The notes under the pieces were generated by a model that saw only the letters and a program-made list of their open reading frames with translations, was not told the DNA's origin and searched no databases. From Gossypium raimondii (lineage: Eukaryota > Streptophyta > Magnoliopsida > Malvales > Malvaceae): a stretch of 64,000 bases of DNA. The translations under genes and the position numbers were made by a program. Positions 1-11,459 of this stretch are shown here, piece by piece. Where the stretch lies: assembly GCF_025698545.1 (NCBI RefSeq), contig NC_068571.1, positions 45,603,733 through 45,667,732 on the forward strand. Direction: 5' to 3'. Positions within the stretch are counted from its first letter, which is position 1, and every line of letters starts with the position of its first letter.

Positions 1-162
1 TAACATTTTCATCCATTTTAGGGTGATTTGACAAAAATACAAGTTCAATGGCTAAAAGAGAGAATTAAATAGAGGGCTAACATGACTTTTTCTATAAAGT
101 TGGAGGACCAAATAAGACATTATGCCAAAAATTTAAATGGTAGCATAGATAAAAGAAAATAA

Positions 163-193
<31 letters not shown>

Positions 194-474
194 CTCTTCA
201 ATAAAAAAGTACTTAGATTTTTTCACACGTATAAAGGAACCTATTATACTTTTTCTTTATGGAGAATAATTTTTATCATTATGAAAAGTAAGCGTGTTTT
301 ATTTTTATGGAAAATATTTTTTTTATCATTATGAAAAATATGATTGCTACTACAAGAAATTTAAAAAATCAGAAAAGGCAAGGATGTTTCTTATGGGCTG
401 AATCTGCACGTTAAGATTTCCAAAAAACAAAGGCCCATATAACAAAAAAATGTTGAAAATAAAAAACAAAAAAT
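1..474. other. Intergenic, no gene seen
   Basis: AT-rich sequence with a TA dinucleotide run at about 172-194. I see no coding signal or recognisable element before the tRNA gene. Confidence 0.5.
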
Positions 475-546
475 AGCCCTCGGCGAGGATCGAACTCGCG
501 ACCTTTCGCTTACGAAGCGAACGCACTACCACTATGCTACGAAGGC
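475..546 (-). tRNA. tRNA-Thr (anticodon CGU)
   Basis: On the minus strand this folds as a complete cloverleaf. The 7-bp acceptor stem is GCCTTCG with CGAGGGC (one G-U pair). The D arm has stem GCA/TGC, and the anticodon stem is TTCGC/GCGAA with loop TTCGTAA. The T arm is GCGAG, loop TTCGATC, CTCGC. The loop puts CGT at positions 34-36, which reads ACG (threonine). There is no intron and no encoded CCA, as expected for a nuclear tRNA gene. Internal A and B boxes for RNA polymerase III are present as part of the D and T arms. The open frame across this stretch is a by-product of the tRNA. Confidence 0.93.
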
Positions 547-978
547 AGTTGCTTTAATCTGTAGTAAATTAGATATATATTAATACTAAATCTTTCTACT
601 TTTGATGAGAATCCCTAGTTTCTTTTTCGAAGAAAACAATAATAATAAACTGTTGGTTTTGAAAACTTTCGGCCACGTTTATTACTTCTCATATAAAAAC
701 TTGAGTTTTGGATAAAAGGTAAATGTCATTACGTTTCTTTATCACATGTTTGTTATGAGTTAAAATATAGGATAATTAGGTTTGTGTCTTACTCGATTGG
801 CATATCAATGTAAGAAGATATAAGTTTAAATACACTAAAGCACATTATCAAAAACAGCATATATGATCGAACTTATACAAAAAATATATAGGATAATTAT
901 TCAATATATTGAGGTGACAATTTCTAATTCTATAAGTGAAGTTGGTAAGTTGTATTTTAAAAAATTTAAAAATAAATA
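547..978. other. Intergenic, with possible SINE-like fragment
   Basis: No gene. The stretch at about 785-850 resembles the SINE-like sequence at 16030-16160: both have a 'cattatc' end, a 'tcaatgta' core and a degraded B-box-like segment. It may be a decayed copy of that repeat. The base run 974-978 (aaata) is the left target duplication of the next element. Confidence 0.35.
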
Positions 979-1402
979 TATTGGGATCGACCCGATTAAG
1001 CAACAAGTAAAAAAATAGTAGAATAAATTGAGAAATTGAACACACAAATCTAACGTGAAAAAACTCCTCTAAAGAGGATAAAAAATTAAGGGCAAAGATA
1101 ATTTTACTGAAATGGCAAAATAACGAAGAGCACAAAAGATGGAGATAAAAACTAAAGCCTGAAAACCCGAAAACAAAGAACTCTCAAAACATAAACACAA
1201 AATTCTCTAAATGTGTTATGAGTTCTAATCTCTAATGTGTGTATTTTCTAAGGTTGTAAAAAAGCCTATTTATAGGCTAAATTCATTGGTCAAATAATAG
1301 TAAAATAATCTAAACTAATCAGAATTTGATTGAAACAAATAAAAAAAGTTTAATTGAAATATTATTTCTCAAATTTGACTAAAATAGGAGTTATACTCAA
1401 CA
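979..1402 (-). repeat. 3' LTR of the copia element
   Basis: Direct repeat of 2916-3340. The plus-strand left end is 'tattggg' where the other LTR has 'tgttggg', so the terminal CA of the minus-strand reading is mutated. The plus-strand right end is 'tactcaaca'. Confidence 0.9.
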
Positions 1403-1559
1403 AATCTCCACCTTGACTCATATTTCATTAATCTCATCTTTGCCAAGGCCCGCCACGGGCCTATCTTGAACTATGCAAGGAATTAGCTGAGTCGAATCTA
1501 TTCTTAGAAACTGGAAGACTTCTAGCCTTCGACTTGTACACTGCCAAATTAAAACTATC

Positions 1560-2868
1560 TTAAGTCTGATTTTCACGAACATAGTGCGCTAACTTTTCAA
1601 AACTTGCATCCAAAAGAGAACCTCTCTTCAATGAAACGGTCATTCCTTTTTTCCTCATATGACCAAGTTGTCTCCGCTCCAAACGAGTCGACTTCGACTT
1701 TATAACGGACGAGGGATGTTTGATTTCACCGATCACTGTAGAACCTTCCAAAATATAAAGACTGTCGGTTCTTTTACCTTTTAACCAAACGAAAGCTCCA
1801 CGAGACACTTTAATGTCGCTCGAATTGATGTTGATTTTGCATCCTTTCAAGTCCAAAATACTCAAGGAGATGAGATTCTTTCGTAAATCAGGTATATATC
1901 TGACATCTGAGTGTCTTAATCATCCCATCGTGTATCCTAATTTTAACAGTACCAATACCAATTACCTTACTAGATGAATCATTTACCATGCGCACAACTC
2001 CACCTTCAACCGAACTCTATGTGAAGAACCATTCTCTATTGGACACATGTGGAAAGAACATCCCGAATCTATGATCCACTCGGACGTGAGCTTGGAGTTA
2101 TCGCTCGTTGACACTAACAAAAAATCATCACCGCTTTCATCGGCCAAATTAGCACCAGCTACATCTTCCTTGTTACTCTCAGCAGCTCTTTTATTTAGCA
2201 GTTTATAACAATTTGCTTTGACGTGACATAACTTTTTACAATAGCGACACCTTTTGTCTCATTTCTTTGATGCTACCAAAACAGAAGCTTGCCTATCTTG
2301 CCTTGTTATCCAAACCAAACTCATTGTCGAGTTTGTCTCTACTCAACAAATGACCCTTCACATCTTCGAACAAGAGTTTATCTCTGCCATAAATTAGGGT
2401 CTCCCTGAAAGACTTGTATGAAATGGGTAAATAGCACAATAATAGCATAGCTTGATCTTTATCGTCAATCTGAACCTCAACGTTCTTTAAATTAGTAATG
2501 AATTGACGTATATGATCTCTAAGAAGCTCACATTCGTTCATACGAAATGTAAATAGACGTTATTTCAACATTAAATGCTAAGCTAGAAACTTAGTCGCAT
2601 AAAGAGTTTGTAATCTTTTCCACAAGGCGGATAAGGTATACTTCATCAATACCTCCTGCAATACTGTATTCGTAAGACACAACTGGATTGCAGACAAAGC
2701 CTTTTCATCAAGCTTTTCCCATTCTGTTTGATTTAAATTCTTAGATTTTTTCTCGATAACAACCTTTTTCAAGCCACTTTGAACTAGAATTGCCATCATC
2801 CGAACTTGCCACATATTGAAATTTATCTCACCATCGAACTTCTCAATTTCAAACATTGTTGCTGCCAT
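1560..2868 (-). pseudogene. Broken gag/protease/GAG-pre-integrase of the copia element
   Basis: Read on the minus strand, 2868-2578 encodes the start of a TNT1-type gag ('MAATMFEIEKFDGE', 'FNMWQVRM'). It stops, and the gag continues in another frame at 2541-2293 ('DDKDQAMLLLCYLP', 'LIYGRDKL'). At about 2196-2251 is a CCHC zinc knuckle (C-x2-C-x4-H-x4-C). At about 2030-2075 are traces of the protease active-site region (WIIDS) and the following 'WFF' segment. Residues at 1865-1560 resemble the GAG-pre-integrase domain ('RQLGHMRKKGM'). The frames are interrupted and the rest of pol is missing, so no working polyprotein can be made. Confidence 0.85.
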
Positions 2869-2902
2869 CTCTAAACGGGCTGATATATGAAAATTGAACT
2901 AA

Positions 2903-2913
2903 CTCTGATACCA
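2903..2913 (-). other. Primer-binding site, initiator tRNA-Met
   Basis: TGGTATCAGAG on the minus strand, two bases inside the 5' LTR. This is the usual minus-strand DNA priming site of plant Ty1-copia elements. Confidence 0.88.
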
Positions 2914-2915
2914 CT

Positions 2916-3340
2916 TGTTGGGATCGACCCGATTAAGCGACAAGTAAAAAAAAATAGCAGAATAAATTGAGAAATTGAACACACAAATTTAACGTGGAAA
3001 AACCCCTCCAAAGAGGATAAAAAACCAAGGGTAAAGATAATTTTACTATAATGACAAAAAAACAAAGAGAACAAAATATGGAGATAAAAACTAAACCCCG
3101 AAAACCAAAAAACAAAGAACCCTCAAAACGTAAACACAAAATTCTCTAAATGTGTTATGAGTTCTAATCTCTAATGTGTGTATTTTCTAATGTTATAAAA
3201 GAGTCTATTTATAGGCTAAATTCATAAGTCAAATAATAATAAAATAATCTAGACTAATCGAGTTTGATTGAAACAAATAAATAAAGTTTAACTGAAAGAT
3301 TATTTCTCAAATTTGACTGAATTAAGAGTGATACTCAACA
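2916..3340 (-). repeat. 5' LTR of the copia element
   Basis: Begins TGTTGAGTATCAC and ends GATCCCAACA on the minus strand, with proper TG...CA ends. A 'cctatttatagg' stretch (plus strand, about 3206-3217) is a likely TATA element for the minus-strand transcript. Confidence 0.9.
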
Positions 3341-3345
3341 AAATA

Positions 3346-4624
3346 AATAATGAGTAATTATTTAATTACAAGTCGTGGAAAAACGAGTGTTTTATTTGTT
3401 TATTTTAATTTTTTAAATATAATTTAAGAACACATGGTAAAATCTCAACATCACTTGTGGAGTTAAAACTTTTCACTAGTATACCAAATAATTATTCATA
3501 AATAATATATGGGGATAATCAATTGGTATGCTGGCTGTGAAAAATTTTATTTCACAAGTAGTTGAGATTTTGTCACATACCTTATTATTTATTTTTAATG
3601 TTTTTAAATAAAATTTAATAATACACAAAATATCAACTCCGCCTGTAAAATTAAAAATTTTCACTATGGATTTGATCATACATCTCCTTTAATTAATTTC
3701 ATTACCAAATAATTATCTTAAATTTGTTTTTATGTTTTTCTACTTTTTAACATACATTTCATTTTTTTCCTTGGATTTAATTAAAAATTGAAAAATATAT
3801 ATATCGATTTCATCAAATTTTAAAAATTAAGTTGAATCATACATAAGATTTCATTAAATAAATTTTTGATATCTACCAATTTTCTTGATGAATTAAAACT
3901 CTACATGCATCCGCAATCATAAATTCAAAGGGTGCTATGAATAAGTCAAACATCACTTGTCTGTAGCATGCGCATTATCCCTTCACTGCACAGCTATAGG
4001 TGCATTCCACGCCAAAACAAAAAAAGAAAGAAACCTCATCAAGTGTTCATCTTATCAAGGCTCATTGCCTTAATCAAGAATAAAAACCATGCCACATCAC
4101 ACAAACTCTAAATGCTCGATAAAGAGACACGTGCTGATATGATATACTTGAATATATCTGTCAATAAAGCTACATGGCTCATCCCGTCTAGGAATATATG
4201 TATATATAACTTCCAATAACATTTCAATTATTATCCAGATATGAATATAAACTATTAAATATTCATTATCCAAATCTATTTTACTACTGCAGATAAAAGT
4301 TAATAAACAGATTCAACTGCAGCATATACAAGAATTATGAGATTACATGCAAACTTGATTGTAATGAACTTGAACTGTACTTCGGTTCACAAGACAGGGC
4401 ATGAAACATCATAGACCATTAGCTGATCAGCATAAAACAAAACATGAGTTCATATACAATGAGTTTTAATACAAAATATGAATGCTGTCATAATCTAAGA
4501 AAGTATGATACAAAACATTGCTTGCAGTTCTTAATTCTTATCCATCAATTATTATACTTTCATTAAAACCAAAAAAAAAAAAAAAGGAAAAAAAAAAACA
4601 TTTAGAAGGCATTTTGCAAATAGT
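3346..4624. other. Intergenic and 3' flank of the LONGIFOLIA-type gene
   Basis: No coding signal seen. The part next to 4625 should include the 3' untranslated region of the minus-strand gene. An A-rich run is at about 4568-4600. Confidence 0.5.
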
Positions 4625-7600
4625 TTACTTGGAAAACAGCTGCCGCCTCCGCCTGCTTTGCTTGGCCCGTAAGCTACCTTCTTCGCCAATCACAATCTCA
4701 TTAACTAAATCCTTAAAGACCAACCGTTCAACATCCAGCACCATCCCCGAAATCTCACTGTTAAAATCCGTCCAACTCTCTGATCGACTCATTACATCTT
4801 CCCACAATATGTTTTTCAGACCATCCTCACCTTCCTCCGGGTCACAATTCGGTTTCTTTGCTTGAAGCTGCTCAATCTCGAGACATAATTCTTTTAGAAG
4901 CTGTTGTGCAGTGAGGGTCTTCTTTGCCAACTTGCCGGAATTTATCCTAGGCTCCGGAAATGCTCCAAATAGAGCCAACTTTCCAACTAGAATCTCATTA
5001 ACAGAATCAAATATAAGCTTTCGATGGAATTTCTGATGGTTCAACTTTGAATGGGAAATGTATCCAGCGTTTACGGTGTTATTCTCTTCCTTTGATAACA
5101 AAGAGCTTGCTTTGGTTTGCTCCAAAACAAAAAACAGCTCCGGGTTGATGGGATGGCCTGATGGATGGAGCTGAAATGTTGTCAAGCCAGAACCAAGATC
5201 TTTCAGTAGAAGGCCTGAGGCTAATAATACCTCAGAAACGTATCTGTGATCGGGATTTGTATTTCCACAAAGGGATGCAATGTAATCCGTACTGGCTTCA
5301 TCATGTCCGGAGTTAAGTCTTCTCAGTTTTTGGACCAAATGCTCAATGTTCTGTAGTTTCTTGCGATTAATCTCGGATGTAAGACCAGACCCCACATTGT
5401 TAGCCAAGCACTTATCTGCAGGGTTCCATTGCTCTTCCTTGTGATCTTCGTTCAAACCTTCAGCACCATTACCTGATACAACGCATATTTGAGTGAGATC
5501 TTTAGTTCACAGATCTATTTGAGACAATTGGTTTCTCTCAGTCAGTCGGGATAATGCGGTCAGGAGGGCATATAAATACTCAAAAAGTATTAGGACTTAT
5601 ACTATATTTACAAAAACAGCAATTGTGGCAATCACAATGAAATGTTGATATGATTTCCTTCTTAATTTTTCCTTTGCCTTTTGCTATCGTACTTATTAGT
5701 CGAGTATGATTATAACTAGTATGCATTGCTTGGATTCATTGCATTAAAACTTTATACAGACATGCAACAAAATGTTTGACAAAGAATAAAATATGCATTG
5801 AATGCGTAAACTAAGAAACATTTGCATTTTAATCTAATTCACAACAGTTTATAGGTCCGAACCAAGTATCCCCAAAAACAGAACTATTACCTCCAGAGGC
5901 ATTCAATATCTGCTTTACTGGAGATGGTTCATCATCTCTATAAACCGAGGTATCAAGGACAGAAACTGGACTTGGATGCTCCGGAGCAACCACAGCAGGT
6001 TCTTCCATTGATTCGTCCTCAACCATTCTTGATGTTGATTTCTGCATGTAAGGTAAGGTAAGATAAGGTAACCAAAAAGAAGAATTGAATGAATTGTAAA
6101 GACTCAAAATAAAATGTCACCTTCGGCATTAAGTCGGAAATTGAACACTGCACTGCCGTCATGGATGGGCTTTGACTATCAATGATCCCAACAGTTTGTT
6201 CATGACTGGTGACTTCCACATCTAACTTGGACGGCAGGATGATACTGCTGTCTGATTGCAGAGAAATGTCATCACCTTGGTGACTAGAAGCCCGTGATTC
6301 AGTACTTATCTGACTCAGTTGGTCATCACATTGCTGCATTTCTGGAGATTTTGGTCTATGTTTACCACCAGGGGAACCAAACTCAGATGAATGCTGGTTG
6401 GAATGCTTTCTGGGTTTGCTTGGATCAGATGGTGGAGTAGGTGGACGAGATCGCCTGTCCAATTCAAGCTTTTTCTGCTGCAGTCTTGGGCTCATCGATC
6501 CCGAATTCTTTACTGTAGTTGCAGTACTTTCTTTCGGACCTTTCATCGAAGGCTGTATGGACCTAATACTCCTGCTACTAGCTTTCTTATCAGTAGAGCT
6601 GGAAGCAGAACCGCTATGACTATTTCTGGCAGTACGATCTCGAGCTACTCGAGTATTTGTCAAACCCTTTTTGTTATCTACAGATCCCCCACTTTGAATC
6701 TTGGGAAGGCTGGAAAAGTCATCTATTGGAATTACTTTTGAAGCTTTAATACCACCTTTCTCAACAAGTTTTGCTGGTTTCATGATAACAATAGGAGATT
6801 CATATGTTCTATTAGAATCCAAACCCCTAGCTGTGGAAGTGTTGATGCGAGTGTTCGGCAGACTTTGCTGGCCTCTTGGATTCTGATCGAGGCTTGCACA
6901 TTTTGGTTCATTGCCTCTTTGATTCACCAAGTTTGCAGCTTGTTCTTTCCGGGTGTCAAGGAGTCCCTTTGCTTGCATCGCTTCTATTATCTGTTTAAGA
7001 GCTCTGAGATCCTTTCCGGATTGTTTAAACTCTAGATCTTTCAGTCTGTTCTCAATCTCACCATAAACGGAAGGGAAAGTGTTTGGACTCTTGGCTGGAA
7101 ATTTTACATGTTTGAGAGGTTGTTTCCGAGAACCTCGAGTTCCATCAACATGTCTCCATGGTGCTGGCTCAATAGGGAACCTTGAACTAGAAATAGGTTT
7201 CATGATCAAGTCGGGATTTTTCCACCGCGGAGATGTCGGTTCTTTCGATGAGCTTCTCGTAGAGCTAGTTCCGGTTGGCTTGTTCGGATCATTTCCTCTT
7301 AGCGGCCATGAGAAGGGATTGTTATCTTCAGTCAAGCAGGTTTTAATCACACCCAACTGCCCATCATCAGCTGAGGAAGAACTCGGCAATGATTCCAAGC
7401 CCATCAGCTTGGCTATAACATTAGGAGGGCGCTTCGGGGCTCCCGGTGGTTGTGGTGGATTAGCAACTCCACTGTCCAAGTTGCCACTATTACGAAAACT
7501 TTCCGTAAGATAACTTGAACTCCTCATTGACCTTTCGCAACTATCCAAAGAAAGTCTCGGCAGCTCTTTAAGCTTTGGTGCTGATTTGAAGGTGTCTCGT

Positions 7601-9441
7601 GATTCAAAAGATGAATGTTTGCCCTCTCTTCCATCATAAGAAAACCGAGGCGCATGGGTGTCCCGTGAAATTGACTTCCATGAACCATTTGCTTCCTGTG
7701 ATGACCTTTGAAGTTCCCGAGCTTCATTGTTAAAGTACCAAGGTGCTTCCCGAAGTTTTGCAAGAACTCTAAGAGACTCCTTTAAATCATCAGGCACATT
7801 TTTCTTTCCATTGACCCTGACACCATAAGACCCATCCACTGATTTAGGAACATGAAATGGCCTCGGCGAATCTCTATGCTTCACCGTATTGCCCAATACT
7901 TCCTCTCTAGTTGCTGTTTTGACCAACAGTCCTCTTGCGTCTCTATACATTGAATCCTTAACCACATCTCGGAGGTCAACACATTGAGGCCCCAAATGTG
8001 GAGAAGTACTTGGTCGATTCATTGCTGTGTCCCTATCAGGATTTTCAGGGAAAGGGACCCCTTGCTGAGCTGTTTTGTTATAATCCAACGAAGAAAAAGA
8101 AGATGAGCGTGATGATGAAAAAGATGCTCTTGGAGATTCCATCGAAATTCTTTGTTTCTCATTCCCACTTCTGTTTATATTCATTTCCTGGAAACCAAAT
8201 GACTGTAAGGACAGATTTTGGTACAAAAATGGCATCACCTTACTAACTTTCAATAATTAAAGAAGCAATCTCAGTAATCAGCATGCACAATCAGATATCA
8301 GAAAGTATCATATGAACATAATCTGAGGCATCAAGATAAAATCGCAACACAATAGCGAGAATCTTTTATATGTTAGGGAAGCAACTACTTAGTGAAGAAA
8401 TGAACCACAAACCATCCGATCTTGCACAACATAAAAACAATGGTGACATTAGGGAGGGGGATGAGAAATGCGGAGTGAATTTCTGGAGACTTACTGTTGC
8501 TGTTTGTCGATGGAATACATTATTTGAATCCCCTTCATGGATCCCATTGTTCAAGTGGGAATTACCTGCAAATGCACGAATGAAATGTTTGAGTTTACAA
8601 AATACTAAAAAAAGGAAAGCGAAAATGAAACAAGCTCTAAATAGAAATTCAGCTTCGATAAAACTCAGCTTAAATAATCTAAACTCTTCCATTAGATTCA
8701 TTCATACAACAGCATTACTTCAAAACATTTAAGAATCCAACTTCCTTACATCAATGAACAGATAGAAAGCAGTTGAAATCATGACAATTAGTTGGAGCAT
8801 AGGCCACACTGTAATAGTAATACTCAAACATACATTAATCATAAACTACGAGTAGAATGAATGTCGAACACAGGCATATGTCCAGCACGGGTATGTGTAA
8901 ATTTTCCAAGTTTTTCCACGTATTTTGAGTCAGACAGCAGAGCAACATGAATCATATTCATACATATACACAATACAGATTCCAATAGATAAGAATGGTG
9001 TAGGAAATGGGCAATGCTGGTGACAATGAATTATGAAACTGAAATTAAAGAACATTGACACATTTTTCATATGAATATTGCGCCATCAATCATTGAAAAG
9101 TATTGACTAGACAAAAAAAGGAAACATGAAAATACAGATGCCAATAGATAATAATGCTATAGAACACGGCCAATGCTAGTGACAATGAACTAAAAGAACA
9201 TTGACACAAATTTTATATGAATATTGCACCAAACAATGAAAAAAAATACATAGATTTCATCAAAAAAGAAAATGCCAACATCCCTAAAAGAGCTACCTGA
9301 TGGAAGATTCCTATGGCTGAGGCGCTTAGTGGTGAGCAAATGATGATTATCAAAGATTTGGAAAACCCCAACCATGCATCCTATTTGCTTCTGCAAATCT
9401 GGATTTTCATCTGCCAATGAATGTAGAAGCTTTGCAGCCAT
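4625..9441 (-). CDS. LONGIFOLIA / TRM-family protein, 5 exons, 1093 aa
   Basis: LONGIFOLIA (TON1-recruiting-motif) proteins associate with cortical microtubules and promote polar cell elongation. Exons on the minus strand: 9441-9297, 8565-8495, 8187-6121, 6041-5891, 5472-4625. All introns are GT-AG and the phases fit, giving 3282 nt. The start MAAKLLHSLADENPDLQKQI matches the conserved N-terminal TRM motif, which is why the inner ATG at 9441 is preferred to one four codons upstream. Residues about 326-340 (PPNVIAKLMGLESLP) are the DUF3741-type motif. A long Ser/Arg/Pro-rich, probably disordered middle follows. The last 50 or so residues (ISGMVLDVERLVFKDLVNEI, then a basic RRRRQL tail) form the conserved C-terminal DUF4378-type block. 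Exon 3 could instead start 15 nt earlier at a second AG, in the same frame. Which LONGIFOLIA paralogue this is cannot be said. Confidence 0.93.
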
Positions 9442-10400
9442 AATTTTCTTCAAATAATTGAACCTAAAAAGGCTAATAATTCCCCCCTTCTTGGTCCACC
9501 TTTTTCTTCAAACAATTGAATTGCAACCACTATTTCTCTTCTTTCACCATAAAAACCAGAACCAATTTCTTTGCTAATATGGACTACAAGGATTCAATTG
9601 AGAATCAACTCTATTAATTCAAGAACCAATGAGAACAAATATTAGGTCTCTTGTTTCACCTTTCTCCAACATTAACTTCAAACACTGCTTGATTTAAACA
9701 GAATCATCAAAATTTTTTCAGATTTCTTCCTTGTGCATGTTCTAAAACTCCTCATAAAATTCAGTAACTTTGGCTACCAACAAATATCAAAATTGTCTTT
9801 GTTTTTCACAATCAAAACTCAAACCCCCCACAATTTAATGAAACCCTCCAAAGCTCAAAATTGCAAGAGGCAAAAAGAACTTACCCAAACACTACTTAAA
9901 AAAAAAAAGGATTCTTATTGAGAATCTGACAGGCAAAGCAAACAATGCCTAGTGTTGAATCTCATAATAATAATAATACAAACAAAAAGAAAGAAAAAAG
10001 GGGAAGGGACCCAATACCCCCATTTCACAAAACTAAAAGACCCATCTGTCAAAAAGAAACAGAACTGTTGAGATCCAACAAGAAAAAGAGAAATGTGAGG
10101 GTGGTGCTCATCCTCGGAGACAAAAAAACCCAGAAGAGAAAAGAGAAAGTAAGTTATAATGACATGTAAATAAAGAGCATTAATGTGATGGGCAATGAAC
10201 TGACAGGGAATTAAAAGAAAAATAGTGAAGTGAGAGGTGTTTTTTCAAAGAGAGATGTTCATCTTATCTGAGAAATCCATGTGGAATAATGGATGAAGGA
10301 GGGGGGAGTGTATAGATAATAGCTGGCTTTGCATGCCAATGCCATGTGATTCTTTCAGGAGTCAGACAAAACAATCAAAACAAGCATTCCTTTCCTCTTT
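9442..10400 (-). promoter_or_regulatory. 5' untranslated/promoter region of the LONGIFOLIA-type gene
   Basis: Upstream of the ATG the minus strand is rich in CT and TTC runs, common in plant 5' untranslated regions. A possible TATA element (TATCTATAC) is on the minus strand near 10310-10320. The transcription start is not determinable from sequence alone, and an intron in the leader is possible. The small open frames here look incidental. Confidence 0.35.
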
Positions 10401-11459
10401 CTTCTTCATTACCTTAAGATTGTTTAATTATTTAATTTCGGGAATTTGTTTACTTTTTTTTTTCTACTAGGGTTAAAATTATGTTGTTAGTACTTGTATT
10501 TTGATAAAATTTAAGATTTTATTTTTTTATTTTTTATTTAAAATTCTTTGTCCGACAAAAATAAATATGTTATATTGATAAGTTTTAACAAAATTATTTA
10601 AAATGATAATAATTAAATTACGATTTTTAAATTTTAAAGACTTTTGGGCAGTTGGTAGGCCTCACGCGGTTTTTTAGACCATCAAAATTTGATATCCCCA
10701 ATTATTATTTATTAATTATTTTATTTAAATTTAATTATAATAATATTATTTATTAAACTAATAATGAAATTAGATCAGTAGGTCAGACCGGATGAAGACA
10801 ATTAAAAAATTTTCAAGTGGAGACTCACTTCAACCTCCAATTACCATTGTAATAATTTAGATTATATTAATTTTTAATCTATCGTGCTGAATGGTTTAAT
10901 TCTACTTCGTAATTCTTCGAATAACCTGAATTGTAATAATTTGATATTAGCGACATATATTTGTATTTGTATTTGTATTTTAATTGTACTCGTAAAACTT
11001 TCAAATAAAATAATATGTTCTATATAATGATCCTTTAGAGCTTGAGTTCGAATCCCGCTAAGGCCAAAATGATAAAACATTTCTTCGATAGATTCTTAAT
11101 ACATTTCGTAAACTCTTTTGAACTTTTCTTGGAGTTAAGAAACAAAATCTCAAAGCTAAAACCGAGTATAAACACACCGAATACGATACCTCTAATATTT
11201 AATCTAAATTAAAAATCGCCTAGTCTAAAAAGTTTGATCGTAGCTTGGCTTTTGGACATTTCTTTTACCAAAAGATCGCAAAAAAGTTACAACCTTATAA
11301 AGAAAAATTAATCAATAATGGATGCATTATTAGTATTGGTACCTAAAACTTAGACCCCAAATATATTTTTGGAAGTTGAATTGCTTTTTAAGAGAAATTT
11401 TATTCAATCTTTTTAAAATAATAATATTAAATTGTTTTTAATCTATATTTATATTATTT
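10401..11459. other. Intergenic, no gene seen
   Basis: AT-rich. A stretch near 11040-11060 (gagttcgaatccc) looks like a tRNA-type B box. I find no matching A box or tail and do not call a SINE. Confidence 0.45.

Larger units (their letters stand above)
979..3340 (-). mobile_element. Internally deleted Ty1-copia LTR retrotransposon
   Basis: A complete LTR-to-LTR unit of about 2.36 kb read on the minus strand. The LTRs are 2916-3340 (5' LTR, 425 bp) and 979-1402 (3' LTR, 424 bp), roughly 90% identical by eye. A primer-binding site complementary to initiator tRNA-Met (TGGTATCAGAG) is at 2903-2913. A purine tract (AAGGTGGAGATT) lies at 1403-1414 against the 3' LTR. The 5-bp target duplication AAATA is at 974-978 and 3341-3345. 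The interior is only 1.5 kb. It has gag, a zinc knuckle, a protease active-site remnant and a GAG-pre-integrase piece, but no integrase core, reverse transcriptase or RNase H. It would depend on a relative for movement. The family resembles TNT1-type elements. Confidence 0.93.

Noticed and set aside
9733..10169. Small plus-strand frames opposite the LONGIFOLIA-type leader
   Set aside because: Lysine-rich products from A-rich DNA that is the complement of a CT-rich leader. No motif.
11035..11065. B-box-like 'gagttcgaatccc'
   Set aside because: No A box at the right distance and no tail or duplication, so neither a tRNA gene nor a SINE is supported.
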